From NCBI GenBank assembly GCA_037903475.1, contig JBAJFG010000019.1, positions 4,525,001 through 4,589,000 of the forward strand: a DNA stretch of 64,000 bases, written 5' to 3'. Position 1 is the stretch's first letter. Every line of letters starts with the position of its first letter. Below, piece by piece: positions 36,401 to 47,433 of this stretch. A model generated the notes under the pieces. The model was given only the letters and a program-made list of their open reading frames with translations, was not told the origin of the DNA and ran no database searches. Made by a program: the position numbers and the translations under genes. This DNA is from Ancylostoma caninum. Lineage: Eukaryota; Nematoda; Chromadorea; Rhabditida; Ancylostomatidae.

Positions 36401-39400
36401 CGTTCATGATGTCGTTTATGTTGTCACCCTTCCAGACGTGTGCGATCGAAGTGTTCGCCTGGAGGATAGTCGACGGTTAGTTGGAAGGCGATTACGATTA
36501 CAAAAATAAGGAAGAGTGATGCTTTGGAGCTCTGCGAAACTCGAGATCCGTGACAGCCTCCCTAAGAATTTTGATACCTACCGGTACATTCATGTCCAGC
36601 ACCTCCTGCCATACAACTTTCTTTGTGCCAGCTCGAGCTTTATCTATTATGGAGAACAGCCTAAAGCAACAGTAAATTACAACAGTCACTTTTTGTAGTC
36701 CAACCATGACAAAAAGCATAAAATCGTTAAACCTATTCCAGTAGTAGTTCAGAAGCTGCGACGTTGACGAGTATCCTAGCTGCTTCATACGTTTAGTGAC
36801 GTCGGCGTTGTTGGCCCTATAAAATCAGAATTTAGAAGAATAACCTATCACATATCCCTGAGTTCCTGACTCACCAGCATTGCTGCATGTCGTAAGACAC
36901 TTCATCACCTCCAAAATGCATGTAGTTATCTTTGAAAAGAGCGAGAGCTTCCTGAAAAGAATGGATCAAACACGTGAATGCAAATGAGTTTTAAAAGAAG
37001 TCCTAACAAAGAATAGCTGGCTGAAAGGGATATTTTATAGCAATAAGTGAAAGTTGTTCGTTTTGTACCTGTATTTTTATACGGTATGTATACATACGGT
37101 CTGTGTATATGTATACACAGTGGTACTTCACCAACTTTTCAAGAACTTCACCTAATCTTGACCAGATGTGATGAATACGAATGTCAATATTCTGTATCAT
37201 GATCTTGCGGTTTTTCTTTGCTGATACTGGTGCTTCTTTTTATTTCCTTTGTATTTCATACTATACGCGTTTTAGGTAAATTTAAGCATTGCCAGCGAGT
37301 AAGTGGCCTCTTATTGTTTTACCCAAGTGGTCGTAGAGATGATAGAATATTTCGTTGCACGACTTAAAATGAGTTTCTTGAGCATGAAGGACTTACCGCA
37401 AAGAAGCTGGACAGGAATGTGAAAGTGCTCTCTAGCGTGGGATCCATAATGTTGGACAGTTCACTAATAAATCCTTGGGCATTATAGCAAGTAGGGAGCA
37501 GATGTGGGAACGATTTGCCCCAGGCTCCGGCATGTCCTAGAAATAGCCTACGTAAGATTACATACTCTCTTCTAAACCACATATGAGAAGGAACTCTTAT
37601 GTCAAAGTGTCTTCCAATCAAAAAGCTGAAATGAGTGGAAGAACACAATAGTAAGGAGATACCAGGAGTGTCGAACTCAGGGACGACCCGAATCCCCCTT
37701 AGGCGGGCGTAGTCCATCACTTTTTTCATATCTGCCACAGAGTATACGTGAGCAGGCGTGTATGCTCCCTAAAATACACATTTTGAGCGGGATGATCACA
37801 ACACAAACAAACGGGAAACATTGTGCGTAACTCACGAGAATGGTCATATTCGGGAACTTCACGGATGTATACGGGAACGACTCGCTGTCCACCAAATGCC
37901 AATGCAGAACGTTCATCTTGTTCTGAGCCATGAGGTCCTGAAAGAGAAAATACATATAATTTCGTTGAGCAGTAAATGAGCTACGCGATACCGTCCAGAA
38001 AGCTATTCTTCCTTGTGAGAACCCACCAAGTTCTGCAGAAGTGTTCCAACAGGTAGGAAGTGTCTCGAAGAGTCTATCATAACTCCTCTATGAGGGAATC
38101 GGGGAGAGTCGGCGATGGATGCCGTGCGGACGCGGTACTAAAAAGTCATAGTGGGTCAAAAACCACTCGAACTTGAGAATGAGCTAAACTGTTTTACCTG
38201 GTTCCTCTTGGGCTGATAAATCAACTGACTGAACGTCTCCATTCCCCTGAGTGCTCCCCAAACTTCGTTGGCTGTTAGAGTAGCGATTCCCTTTGATCTG
38301 TCGACAACGAGGTTGTCTGGAAGAATCAGCCATTGTTCGACTCAAAGGGATTACCATATGCAGAAGAACAAACAGCTTTCGTCCATTTCCAGCTGTGGAT
38401 AGGCGGATGTGCATCCCTTCGCGACTGAGATCGACAGCGACGTCAGCGTTGCCGGGGTATCACTGTACTTCGACTGAAAATGATTTTGTCGGGTTTGTAA
38501 GCAATTCAAGTAGAGATCGGGAAAGATTCCGTTGTGTACTCATCTAAATAAAAAAATCAAACAACAAGGCCAGATCCAATGAAAAATCAGGGTTACCACT
38601 GATGTCACAACCTAACCGGCGAGCAATCGTGGAGCCCTTACTGATATTGTTCCATCGCTGAATCGTCCATACCTTATTATTAGAGCAGTCAGACCATGGA
38701 TAACAGATGATGCAAGAGAACTGGTTTTTGATCCTTCTATTACGAAGAGAGTTCACCATTCAATGCGAGATTTCGTCGAGGCTACAAGGCACATGTGACA
38801 TATATCCGGGATTCCCGCCCAAGCTCTACCCAAGCTCTACTCTGTATCATGACAAAGGTGCTAAAAACTTTTTTGACCCAGAAACCCCCTGGAGGGTCAA
38901 AAAATTTTTTAGCACCCTTGTGATGATACAGAGTGGCCAAAAACTACCGGTGCACCAATACTTTGACTTTAAAACTTTACAGTAAATTATGGTTAGATCA
39001 GATTTCCAGGACAGCATGTAAATCCTTTGTTGATTATTACCTACTAAACTATTTTCACAAACTATTTTCCTCTATCAGTGGGGATACATGCGCTCGGAAG
39101 CTGAAAGACTCCATTGTGCGATACCGACAGACCAAATTAACATTTTACGTTATACCACTGCTCCAGCAGAACAATCCTTCGAGTCCAAATTTTTGATGTG
39201 AATTCAGGGTCCTGCACTACAGCTGTAGTCGGACTAAGTAGTTCGATGTATGAGGGAGCGAGACTGGGACGACTCTCAATGCGTAATGAAAAAGTTGGGC
39301 AAGATTATGTTCGTAATTTCTTGACTCCAGTGAGAGAGCGCAAAAAAATTAAGCCTCAGCAGCCGCCTTGCGTCCATCAGGGCTATCCAAAACCTAAATT

Positions 39401-40337
39401 GTGTTTCCTTGAACTGGGTACAGGCCCATTCGATTTAGGGTAGGCAAACTAGTAATTTTACGACCATCTGTCCACCATTTCGATGAGCATCGCTTGACGA
39501 TTCTGATCGCACGGAAACATTGAAAATCTTCCTAAACCTTGCCACCTAATTTTAAATTTCGTATGTTCTTTGAAGCCTTTTTTGATGTAAGAAGAAGGTT
39601 TGCCAGCCATGCATATAGTACTGCACCTCAGCTGGCATACCAGCAGTACACTTACCGCGTCGTATAGAGGAAACGAGAGTTTCTGGTATCTGGCCATTGC
39701 CTTGTCGATTATGTCACAGGTTCCGACCTAGAATCCAGAGACGTGCATGACGTTGCGCAGGAAAAATTGCGTTGATGTTCCAGGCAAACCTTGGAAGTGA
39801 AGTGGAATTGCCCAGGGTTGATGGTGTGATTGTAAGAATCGTACTTGATCGTCCATGGTAGAGGCCATACTCCTCCCCTAAAAATATTTTGTTCGGTAGA
39901 AAATGGAAATATCATTGTTCCCGACGGAAATTTGAGTTAGTCTAAGTCAAGTCTCCTTTGGCCCTTTAGAAGACGGGTATAACACAGTGATGTTAAAATT
40001 TGTTTGTATTTCCTTGTGAGGATCAATCATTCACTTTAAAGCCACAAACAAATGTATCCGCCATTTATAATACTTGTTTCACTTGCCACATTTCCTAAGT
40101 GAGCGAAAAACAATGCAAAGTAATAGTATGAGGAAGTATTCGGGCATTATTCTCATTCTTTTGTCCTATGTTGCTTGTATCTCACAATTTTGCCCCTCAT
40201 TTAATGAGGGGCATTAAGATCATTTCAAGAATGGGAGTTGAAAGAACTCACTGAGTAGACGACCCAGGATCAGGTCTGCCGTAGTACCATGCCGTTGTTC
40301 CACAATAGAGAAGACAGAGAAGGAAAGCGATTCTCAT
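33498..40337 (-). CDS. hex-1-like: beta-N-acetylhexosaminidase (GH20), downstream tandem copy
   Basis: The enzyme removes terminal beta-linked N-acetylglucosamine or N-acetylgalactosamine from glycans and glycolipids. It is probably lysosomal or secreted. Sixteen exons with GT-AG introns, 5' to 3': 40337-40252, 39877-39790, 39727-39656, 38473-38374, 38316-38198, 38137-38027, 37937-37836, 37768-37663, 37536-37397, 36951-36875, 36816-36733, 36660-36582, 36458-36349, 36035-35915, 34500-34427 and 33684-33498. They sum to 1656 nt (551 residues plus stop) in one frame, close to the usual length of the family. The protein starts with a signal peptide ([16 protein letters not shown], cleavage before WYYG). 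An in-frame ATG three codons upstream (40344-40346) is an alternative start. Landmarks seen are RFPHRG (substrate-binding Arg), [19 protein letters not shown], the catalytic Asp-Glu in HFGGDEV, WYLNY, WGEFVD and [10 protein letters not shown]. Sequons include NHT and NMT. A tttttggtag acceptor at 40361 could serve cis- or trans-splicing. Confidence 0.96.
35330..35480. repeat. degenerate gaattct-rich repeat in intron 14
   Basis: The motifs gaagaattct, cttgaaattttc and agaattttcaagaattcttc recur several times in the intron between exons 14 and 15 of the downstream hexosaminidase gene. The unit is roughly 25-35 bp and heavily diverged. The 92-codon minus-strand frame across it (35214-35492) is a product of the repeat. 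Confidence 0.45.
38839..38934. mobile_element. 96-bp foldback element in intron 3
   Basis: The left arm actctgtatcatgacaaagg then tgctaaaaacttttttgaccc (38839-38880) pairs with the right arm at 38893-38934 over about 41 positions with four mismatches, around a loop of about 12 nt. It lies between exons 3 and 4 of the downstream hexosaminidase gene (intron 38474-39655), where the upstream copy has an intron of only about 326 bp. This points to insertion after the gene duplication. Confidence 0.8.
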
Positions 40338-40362
40338 ACCTGACATGTGTGCGTAATATCCT

Positions 40363-41715
40363 ACCAAAAACTATGAAACCAAACACGGATGCTGCAAAAT
40401 GTGGGTAGATGAATCTGCTCCAAGTAAGCGAAGCACCACTAAGGGTAAAGCCAGTCTGATACGATAAGTGGTTCGATTCTTTGTTTAAATATGTTATCTA
40501 GGGTTTTGGGTGAGGCGGATCCCAAAAGCGTAATCCGATTACAGTTCCGCTACTATGTAGCAGAAGCGAACTTGCCGATAAGGAATCCCTGTTGTATGAG
40601 ATTGCGAATGAAACATCAACATGATGGCGTACCCCGCGAAGAAGCGCTCTGATATTTTTTTCTGTGGGGGACAGTCTCAAAAAAATTGCTAATGGGACGC
40701 TTCTACTTGTTTGTTTAGAATGACCAATCATGAATGCGCGCTAGTTCTTTCGTTTTGCGAAAGTGTTACTGACAATATTGTTCACGCAAGAGACCAAATT
40801 TATGTCCCAACAAAGTTTCAAGCAAATTAACATAGGGATGAGAGCAAAAACGCAGATGTTAATCGATTTATCGATCGTGCCATCCAGTCCCAGACTAGGA
40901 TTTGTCATACGCATAGTTCACACATCAGTGCCACGATTCAAGTTGATTAATGTATAACCACGCGAAACTATAACAGCGGACCTACCTTCACGTCTTGTGT
41001 CTGTCTATTACGTGGTTTATGCCGGCCCAGACTAATGCCTTCTCAGCAGCTTTTTTTTTTGCTAAAAAAACAGCCCAGAAACTGGGGCGTAGTCAATAAT
41101 TCGGTGAATATTTTGACTCACGGCACAACGCCATCCAAAGAGCATCTTGAGCTTTCATGAGAAATGAGTGTGGACCAACGAAATCAATGATGTATAAGAT
41201 TTTCAAGAATCTGTAGCAATTTCGATTTCAAAATTTGTTTTTTTACTACTCATAATTGGCGCACACACATTTTGCAAACCATTTGATGATATTATTCATG
41301 GAATGTGTAGTGATGCAAGATCTGATAAGAGTGTATGTGGTAGTGGTAAACAATATGAATTGCAACATAAACGATGACCTCACTGCCCCACAGGAGTGCC
41401 ATTTCAATTTTTAATTTATTTTAATTTATTTTTATTTTTCAACGAACTTATGCCCTCCTACCCTTTCTCTCAGAGAGCTTTGCCTGGCTCTTCGGCTCTG
41501 AATTCGGGGCCTCCCTCGTCGGCATTGCCTACAGACGTTGTTGAAAGACAGGAGAATTTAGCAACTCTATCGTCTGGATCAAGAAAGACCCTCACCAGTT
41601 TTTATAGAGAAGGATGCCACGTCGCGCTCGTAAATGCCTCTGACTCTGATAACTGTGCGGCAGAAACGCAGCCCTAATGGCGTATGAGGTCGAGCAGAAA
41701 CCGCAGCAGCATACT
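40363..41715. other. intergenic, possible promoter region of the downstream hexosaminidase gene
   Basis: About 1.35 kb between the start of the minus-strand hexosaminidase gene and the 5' LTR of the retrotransposon. Open frames at 40498-40731 (-) and 41396-41677 (+, 93 codons, Ser-rich) have no recognised family. An AT-only run lies at about 41405-41445. I see no defined promoter motif. With only this much unique sequence left, the retrotransposon is close enough to affect expression. Confidence 0.4.
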
Positions 41716-41976
41716 TGGTATGAGGACCCCATCCTCGGCCTGGTGCCTCGCCCGATCCCTTATGCTCACTAAGGGGCGGGGCCAAGTGCTAAGGCATTCT
41801 AAGCTCCGTTCGAGCAGTAGGACACTTGCTCTTGTATTCGACAATGAATCACTGAACCGCCTTCCTTGTGTACTCTTAGTTCCGGGCCTAAAACCCCTGT
41901 TCATTGTCTTCCGGCCGTCCACCCTGTGAACATTTTCGAAAGGGTTCCGACCCACAAAAGTCTTCTTGCGCCCCCA
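41716..41976 (+). repeat. 5' LTR of the BEL/Pao element
   Basis: Starts TGGTATGAGGACCCCATCCT and ends near cttgcgcccccaca/cg. It matches 53695-53957 base for base apart from 20-odd substitutions and one or two indels. The six bases catact before the TG are also shared by both LTRs, so the true boundary may be a few bases further left. The segment ttttggtgcatcggccaaac just downstream is where a primer-binding site would lie, but I cannot match it to a tRNA. Confidence 0.92.
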
Positions 41977-42369
41977 CGTTTTGGTGCATCGGCCAAACAG
42001 CCAAATTTCCCGCGTCAAAGACTAACTATCTTTGGAGCCTGGGACGAAGACAGTACTCTAACGGGTACATTTTTTGAACCGCGAATCTAATAGATTCATG
42101 CCAACAAAAGGGAAAGCATTCTCCCGTACGAAAGTATTTGGAGACAACGATCTGTAGATCAGTCAACGGATTAATTTCGCAGTATCAAAAAAAAAGTGCA
42201 GTGGCGAAACATGGCTCTCCACTTTCACAAAACACCCATTATGATGAGCACCAAAACGCTCAGAGATTTGAATTTGCGGTATAGAGAATACACCGCTAAG
42301 GTAGATTTTCCAACCACTGACGAGGAAAACTATGAAAAATGCAGAGTCACCTGAGTTACTTGAGAACGG

Positions 42370-43047
42370 CATAAATCAAAGACGGGAGAAAACACCTTGA
42401 AAATCTTCACACCGAAATCAGAGACGAGTAACTGCAAGAACAAGTCAGAACGGAAAGATCTCATGTTAGAAATAGAACAAAACGAAGAAGAGTCGCAATT
42501 ACTGGTTGCCATAGGAGAGGCACACAACCTAATATTCATGCAGATAACTAGGCTGGATGAGTCAAAATGCGTCTGAGATGAAATGGACGTCAAACTTGGG
42601 TACATCACACAAAAACCCCAAAGAAGCCGAACAGTTCTGGAAAACCAAGATGTGCAAATAACCCAGAACGACGATTCTGAACTGACAAGTACGAACAACG
42701 ATCCAGAAGAAATGGAATCGTCTACAGCAGTGTCAGTCTCACAGAATAGCGGAACAGATCGAACAAATCAGGATCCATACCGATCGATCAGACCTCCGCA
42801 AGCTACGTTGTCCAAATTCCATGGCAATTCTGAGGAGTTCCCAGAGTACTGGGCAATTTTCGAAACTCTCGTGCATAAAGGCAGTGGACCAGATGTCATG
42901 GAGAAAATACTTTTACTTAAAGAAAGTCTAAGAGGCAGAGCTCAAGCCGCCATCAAGGGAATAAAAGTAATTCCAGAGAACTACGACTGGATAATACGAA
43001 CATTGCAGCAGAATTACTGCAATCAACCAACAAATAGATCCCAGATC
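42370..43047 (+). pseudogene. BEL/Pao gag, N-terminal part
   Basis: Gag binds and packages the element's RNA into particles. The frame from about 42466 contains an in-frame TGA at about 42574, followed by an open run from the ATG at 42583. From about 42800 it shows a conserved BEL/Pao gag region (landmarks KFHGNSEEFPEYW and LRGRAQAAIKG) leading to NQPTNRSQI, where an insertion breaks the gene. Gag resumes at 44789 with KLVNLKPANN. It is not functional as it stands. Confidence 0.85.
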
Positions 43048-43506
43048 TATTAAACAAAGCACCGTAAGGGGGCTAGAGCGGTTAGAGATACGGGGCGGCA
43101 CTCATAGACACCGCAATCTTGAGGCGCAGACTGTGTGGCGAAATGGCCGATTTCCATGGACGCAGACACGTTCGCTTCGGGACCCGAAATTACGTCACTG
43201 CTGGCTCTCCCGCATGCACGGGATGGTGATTTCATCACCTTCGCTGGCGGTCTCGCCGCATAGGAGTGAGGGAGTGTTTACGAGCTTTCAGGCTGCACAA
43301 TATACGCAGCAGGAAAACCAGCCTTCCACTGATGCGACGCTGAGTGCACTTGCAGGAAGAGATGGACGGGTGCTATGAGGGCTGCCGCATCTCGGAAGCT
43401 CGGGAGGTTGGGCCTACGCGGTCGCCTCATCTGGTGGGTGCTATTGCCGCATCGCCTCTAAATAGGAAGGCATGACATTGTATATCCAATCAACTAAATG
43501 CGGATA

Positions 43507-44540
43507 CGGGTCCACCGATGGAGAAATGGCCCGCCGTGGCCCAGTGCTGCGGGGACCGCCATGAGGTGGGTCCAGCTATGGAGAAAAGGCCCGCTAGGGC
43601 CCAATGGAGCGGGGCACGCCAAGATACGGGTCCACCGATGGAGAAATGGCCCGCCGTGGCCCAGTGCTGTGGGGACCGCCATGAGGTGGGTCCACCTATG
43701 GAGAAAAGGCCCGCTAGGGCCCAATGGAGCGGGGCACGCCAAGATACGGGTCCACCGATGGAGAAAGGTCCCGCCTTAGCTCAGTGGTGTGGGGAACGCC
43801 GAGACACGGGTCCACCGATGGAGGAAGGGCCCGCCGTGGCCCAGTGATGCGGGGAACGTCGAGACACGGGTCCACCGATGGAGAAAGGTCTCGCCGTGGC
43901 CCAGTGCTGTGGGGAACGCCATGACACGGGTCCACCGATGAAGAAAGGGCCCACCGTGGCCCAGTGCCGTGGCGAACTCAATGACACGGGTCCAGCGATG
44001 AGAAAGGGCCCGCCGTGGCCCAGTGCTGTGGGGAACGCCATGACGTGGGTCCAGCTATGGAGAGAAGGCCCGCGAGGGCCCAGTGGTGTGAGGGACGCCA
44101 GGATACGGGTTCACTTTAGTGTTGAGAATGACAGGATGCGAACCCGCCCCTGGAGAACGGATCCGGCTTGCCCTAACTGTGAGGAAGGCGCCAGAATGCG
44201 GGCGCTCTGATGGAGGAAGGGCCCGCCGTGGCCCAGTAGTATGGATAACACCAGGATACGGGTCCGCCAACATAGGATTGGTCCGCTGTGACTCAGTAAA
44301 GTGGAGAATACCAGGATACGGTTCAGGCCTAATGTGTGAAGATGGCGCCAGAATACGGGTCCACCGATGGAGGAAAGTCCGCTGCGGCCCAGTAGTGTGG
44401 AAAACACTCAGATACGATTTCGCTTTGTCCAATAATGTGGGGTACGGCAGGATACAGTTCCGCCGATGGAGAACGCGTCTGCGTTGGCCCGATAGTGAGG
44501 AATACGCACGAATACGCCATACGATGGGAAACGAACTTCT
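43507..44540. repeat. 60-bp minisatellite with a 120-bp higher-order period
   Basis: About 17 units with the frame acgggtccaccgatggagaa, a ggcccgccgtggcccagtgc block and tgtggggaacgccatgac. The first four units alternate as A-B-A-B (43507-43746), with the two A units and the two B units each differing by one or two bases, which indicates a recent 120-bp duplication. Later units (after about 44140) are strongly diverged. Because 60 is a multiple of three and the sequence is GC-rich, most frames on both strands are open. The protein-like repeats seen there are not evidence of a gene. Confidence 0.95.
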
Positions 44541-44722
44541 CATTCGCATACTCAACTCATAAGAAGGACTTCATGTTTGGGCCCATTGGAAGATTTGTTC
44601 TGCTTCTCTTATACGTAACTTATAAGAAGGTTTTTGAATTTGAGCTCAGTTAATGATTAATTTTGCTTATTTGCTAATTTTCTAGGCATTCTGCACGTGT
44701 GGAGCTTTTGCACATGCCTCAA

Positions 44723-44787
44723 GTGGCTGCCCCACCCCACTTTCTAGCGTCCCGAAGGGGCGCTAGAAAGTGGGGTGGGGCAGCCAC
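44723..44787. repeat. 65-bp hairpin with a 27-bp perfect stem
   Basis: gtggctgccccaccccactt then tctagcg (44723-44749) is matched exactly by cgctagaaagtggggtgggg then cagccac (44761-44787). The centre tcccgaagggg extends the stem to about 31 bp with one G-T pair and a gaa loop. It is the last sequence of the insertion before gag resumes. Confidence 0.97.
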
Positions 44788-44788
44788 C

Positions 44789-46261
44789 GTCGTACAAAAG
44801 CTGGTAAACCTGAAACCAGCTAACAATTTTGGGGACAGCTGCTCCTCAGTTTTTGACCAGATACAGATATTGATCAATCAAATGACTTCTGATGGCTATG
44901 ACGTCCGAAAATCATACGATCCAATATGGTGTGAGACAATCCTAGCCAAATTCTCTCAGGATGTCGTAAGACCCGTGCTGGTATCTGGCCAAGCGATCGC
45001 AAATCAAACAGTTGTGGACTTCCTGGCGCAATTGAGAAAAGAAATTGCCGCAAAAGGTTACGTTGAGAACAAACTCGGCCACACAATAAGCAATAAGGTC
45101 ACCACTTCAAAAGAGAAGCATATCAACCAGCGACCCTATACCAATGAAGGGTGCTTATTCTGCCATAAGGGCAATCATGCATCAATGACATTCAGAACAG
45201 TAACAGATCCAGAAACTCGCCGAAAAACATTAAAGGGCGAGAACAGATGTTGGAAATGCTGTTTAGCAAATCACAGCAGTTTCGATTTCCAAAAACCTGA
45301 CTGCTCTAACTGTGGGCAGAAACACCATTCGAGCTTGTGTTTCAAAAGAGAAGCGAATCAGCAAAGATTCCAAAATCCGTCTTGGAACACAAATCAGAGG
45401 AACACGGTCGGTCAAAACAACTCAACACCAACGCACCAGCCAAAGAGAGACACAAGATTCTCTACAAATCAGAACGATCGTAGAAGGCCTACGACAAACC
45501 ATGCTCATACTAGTGCGAGAGTCACGGAATCTTCAAACACCACTAGCGTCAATGCATCACAGCTTGTAATCATGACGAGTGAAGGAAATATTTGGAATTT
45601 CAGTACCGGAGAGTACGAGAAGGTACTGTTCTTTTTTGACTCAGGAGCCTACAAATCAGTGATCGAAGAGTCGCTAGCCAATCGATTTGGCCTCCCAAGA
45701 GAAACCACAAAAATATGCACCATGTCAGGCATGGGTGGGCACATAGAGTCCTTCAAGAGCCACATAGTGAACATGAGGATCAGCACAGCTTTCAGTCGTA
45801 ATGAAAATTCAAACAAAACCCGTGGTCACCAACAGCTTCCCGAGTGTAAACCTCACCTCGGTCGATATCACCTTTTGAAGGAAAGCAACATCTGCCTAGC
45901 TAACTCGAAACTAAGAGGCGAATAGCAGATTCACCACATACTCGTGGGATTACACCATTACCATGACTTAGTCACTATTCCTGCCAAAACAGTGTGGACT
46001 CCTACAGGACTTCACATAACAGGAACGGTATTTGGACCCACCATGTACGGCAAGCGTACAACAAATGCGGAGAATACGCAGGATGCCACATTTTTCGGTC
46101 TAACCGCTATCCACGAAAGCAGCGAAAAAGAAATTCCTAGGAATATGTTCGATTTAGAAGGTCTTGGGATAATGGGACGCTCGAATGCCAGGAGGATGAC
46201 AAAATCCACAAATATCTCAGCGAATACTCAAAGAAGATTTGTTTCTAATCTGGATGCATAA
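44789..46261 (+). pseudogene. BEL/Pao gag C-terminal part and aspartic protease
   Basis: After the insertion gag resumes with KLVNLKPANN. Zinc-knuckle-like cysteine clusters follow at about 45160-45345 (CLFCHKGNH, CWKCCLANH, CSNCGQKHHSSLCF), the nucleic-acid-binding part of gag. The protease follows with its catalytic motif intact (FFDSGAYKS, about 45640-45665) and a flap-like MSGMGG. A TAG at about 45923 interrupts the frame, which continues in phase with HHILVGLHHYHDL and WTPTGLHITGTVFGP to 46261. The single stop and the interruption of gag mean that no full polyprotein can be made. Confidence 0.88.
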
Positions 46262-46279
46262 CCCCATTTCCGTTAAAAG

Positions 46280-47433
46280 ATAGCATATCGTTTCTGGATG
46301 ACAACTATGGTGTGGCGATACGACGCTTGGAGTCCCTCCAAAGAACGCTCCAACAAAACCGTGACCAATGTGATGGTACAGCAAAATTCTCAACAACTAC
46401 GAGCGAGATGGAATCATCGAGACATTCTCCACAGCAGAAGAAAACGCTGTAGGAACTTACTACAGGCTTCATTCAGGCGTCTGGAAAGAGGGCAAAAAAG
46501 TGCCACTACGAGTAGTTTTCGACGCTTCCTCAAAAAGAAAAGGGAACCTCTCGTTAAATGACGTGATGTACGAAGGAGAGTCATTTGTGAAGAAAATTCA
46601 CGACATTCTGATATCAGCACGGTGCAAGGAAATTGTTTTGTTGTGCGATATCGAAACTGCATTCACGCAAATTCGTCTCGTCGAAGCCATGAAGGATTTA
46701 TGCAGGTTTCTGTGGCTCAGAAACGTCAACCTGCCGGCAATGAAAGGCAACCTAGTGTACTACAGATTCAGACGGCCTCCATCTGGAGTAACCGTATCTC
46801 CAAGAATAACATGAGTCTAACGTTCTTCTTAAACTCGCAAGAGTCAGACTTAACACGAGAAATCGCCAAAAATCTCTACGTCGATAACATAATGATGACA
46901 GCAAATACGATAGAGGAGGCACTGCAAAAATATAAGGCTTCCAAGAAGCTGTTCGTGCGAATAGGGATCAGTCTTCGGGAATATGTATCCAATTCCGCAG
47001 AATTCAACGCTCAAATTGCAGCCTGCAACAAACTGGACAACGGTTCCTTCAAACTATTGGGTGTCAATTACGACATCAAGGAAGACTCCTTCCACGTAAA
47101 GACTCGCTTTCAAAACAGGAACGCAGTCACAAAAAGAGACATATTTAGTCAGATAAACTCCGTATACGATCCCATCGGATTGGCCCGACCACTTCTCGTC
47201 AATTTGAAGTCGCTGATGGGAGAAGTATTTGATCAAAAAATAATAATAAAAATAAATAATAAAAAATAAAAATAAAAAACTGGAAAACCCCACTAAAACG
47301 ATCCGTTTGCGATCGATGGAACAAGTTGTGTGATCAGGTCGATAATGCCAGCACTTCCGTACCAAGGTCTGTCCCACAACACCGAGGCGAGATAATGCGC
47401 CTGTGGGCATTTGCTGATGCGAGCAACGTCGCG
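46280..47433 (+). pseudogene. BEL/Pao reverse transcriptase and start of RNase H
   Basis: Reverse transcriptase remains in at least three frames. Visible landmarks are LRVVFDASS (about 46505), the first catalytic Asp region LLCDIETAFTQI (about 46640), and the active-site box LYVDNI (about 46875) with the second Asp, followed by a palm and thumb region to SVYDPIGLARPLLV (about 47155-47200). An AT-only simple run (47230-47278) comes before the connection region and RNase H start (SVPRSVPQHRG, LWAFADAS). Frameshifts lie near 46380-46450 and 46790. Homology breaks off at about 47433 because of a later insertion. Confidence 0.88.

Larger units (their letters stand above)
43048..44788. mobile_element. 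~1.74-kb insertion inside gag
   Basis: Gag homology stops at cagatc (43042-43047) and picks up at gtcgtacaaaag (44789 on). The sequence between has a non-repetitive 5' part (43060-43490, GC-rich, no recognised gene), a 60-bp minisatellite (about 43507-44540), an AT-rich part (44560-44710) and a long perfect hairpin at the right end (44723-44787). No inverted terminal repeats or target duplication are evident. The class is unknown. The hairpin directly at the junction suggests that it is part of the element's end. Confidence 0.7.

Noticed and set aside
38707..39443. Plus-strand ORFs as a nested gene in the hexosaminidase intron
   Set aside because: The frames overlap the foldback element or unremarkable intron sequence, show no domain, and lack exon signals.
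41716..41976. Minus-strand ORFs over both LTRs (for example 41579-41785 and 53558-53764) as a duplicated gene
   Set aside because: They are reverse translations of the LTR direct repeat. Similarity starts and stops with the LTR borders.
43048..43490. tRNA-derived SINE at the start of the gag insertion (ctagagcggttagag)
   Set aside because: It resembles an A-box, but no convincing B-box or poly-A/T tail is found at the right distance.
43498..44562. Repetitive proteins encoded in several frames on both strands
   Set aside because: The 60-bp period is a multiple of three and the sequence is GC-rich, so open frames appear in many phases at once. No start context, splice signal or known repeat protein supports translation.
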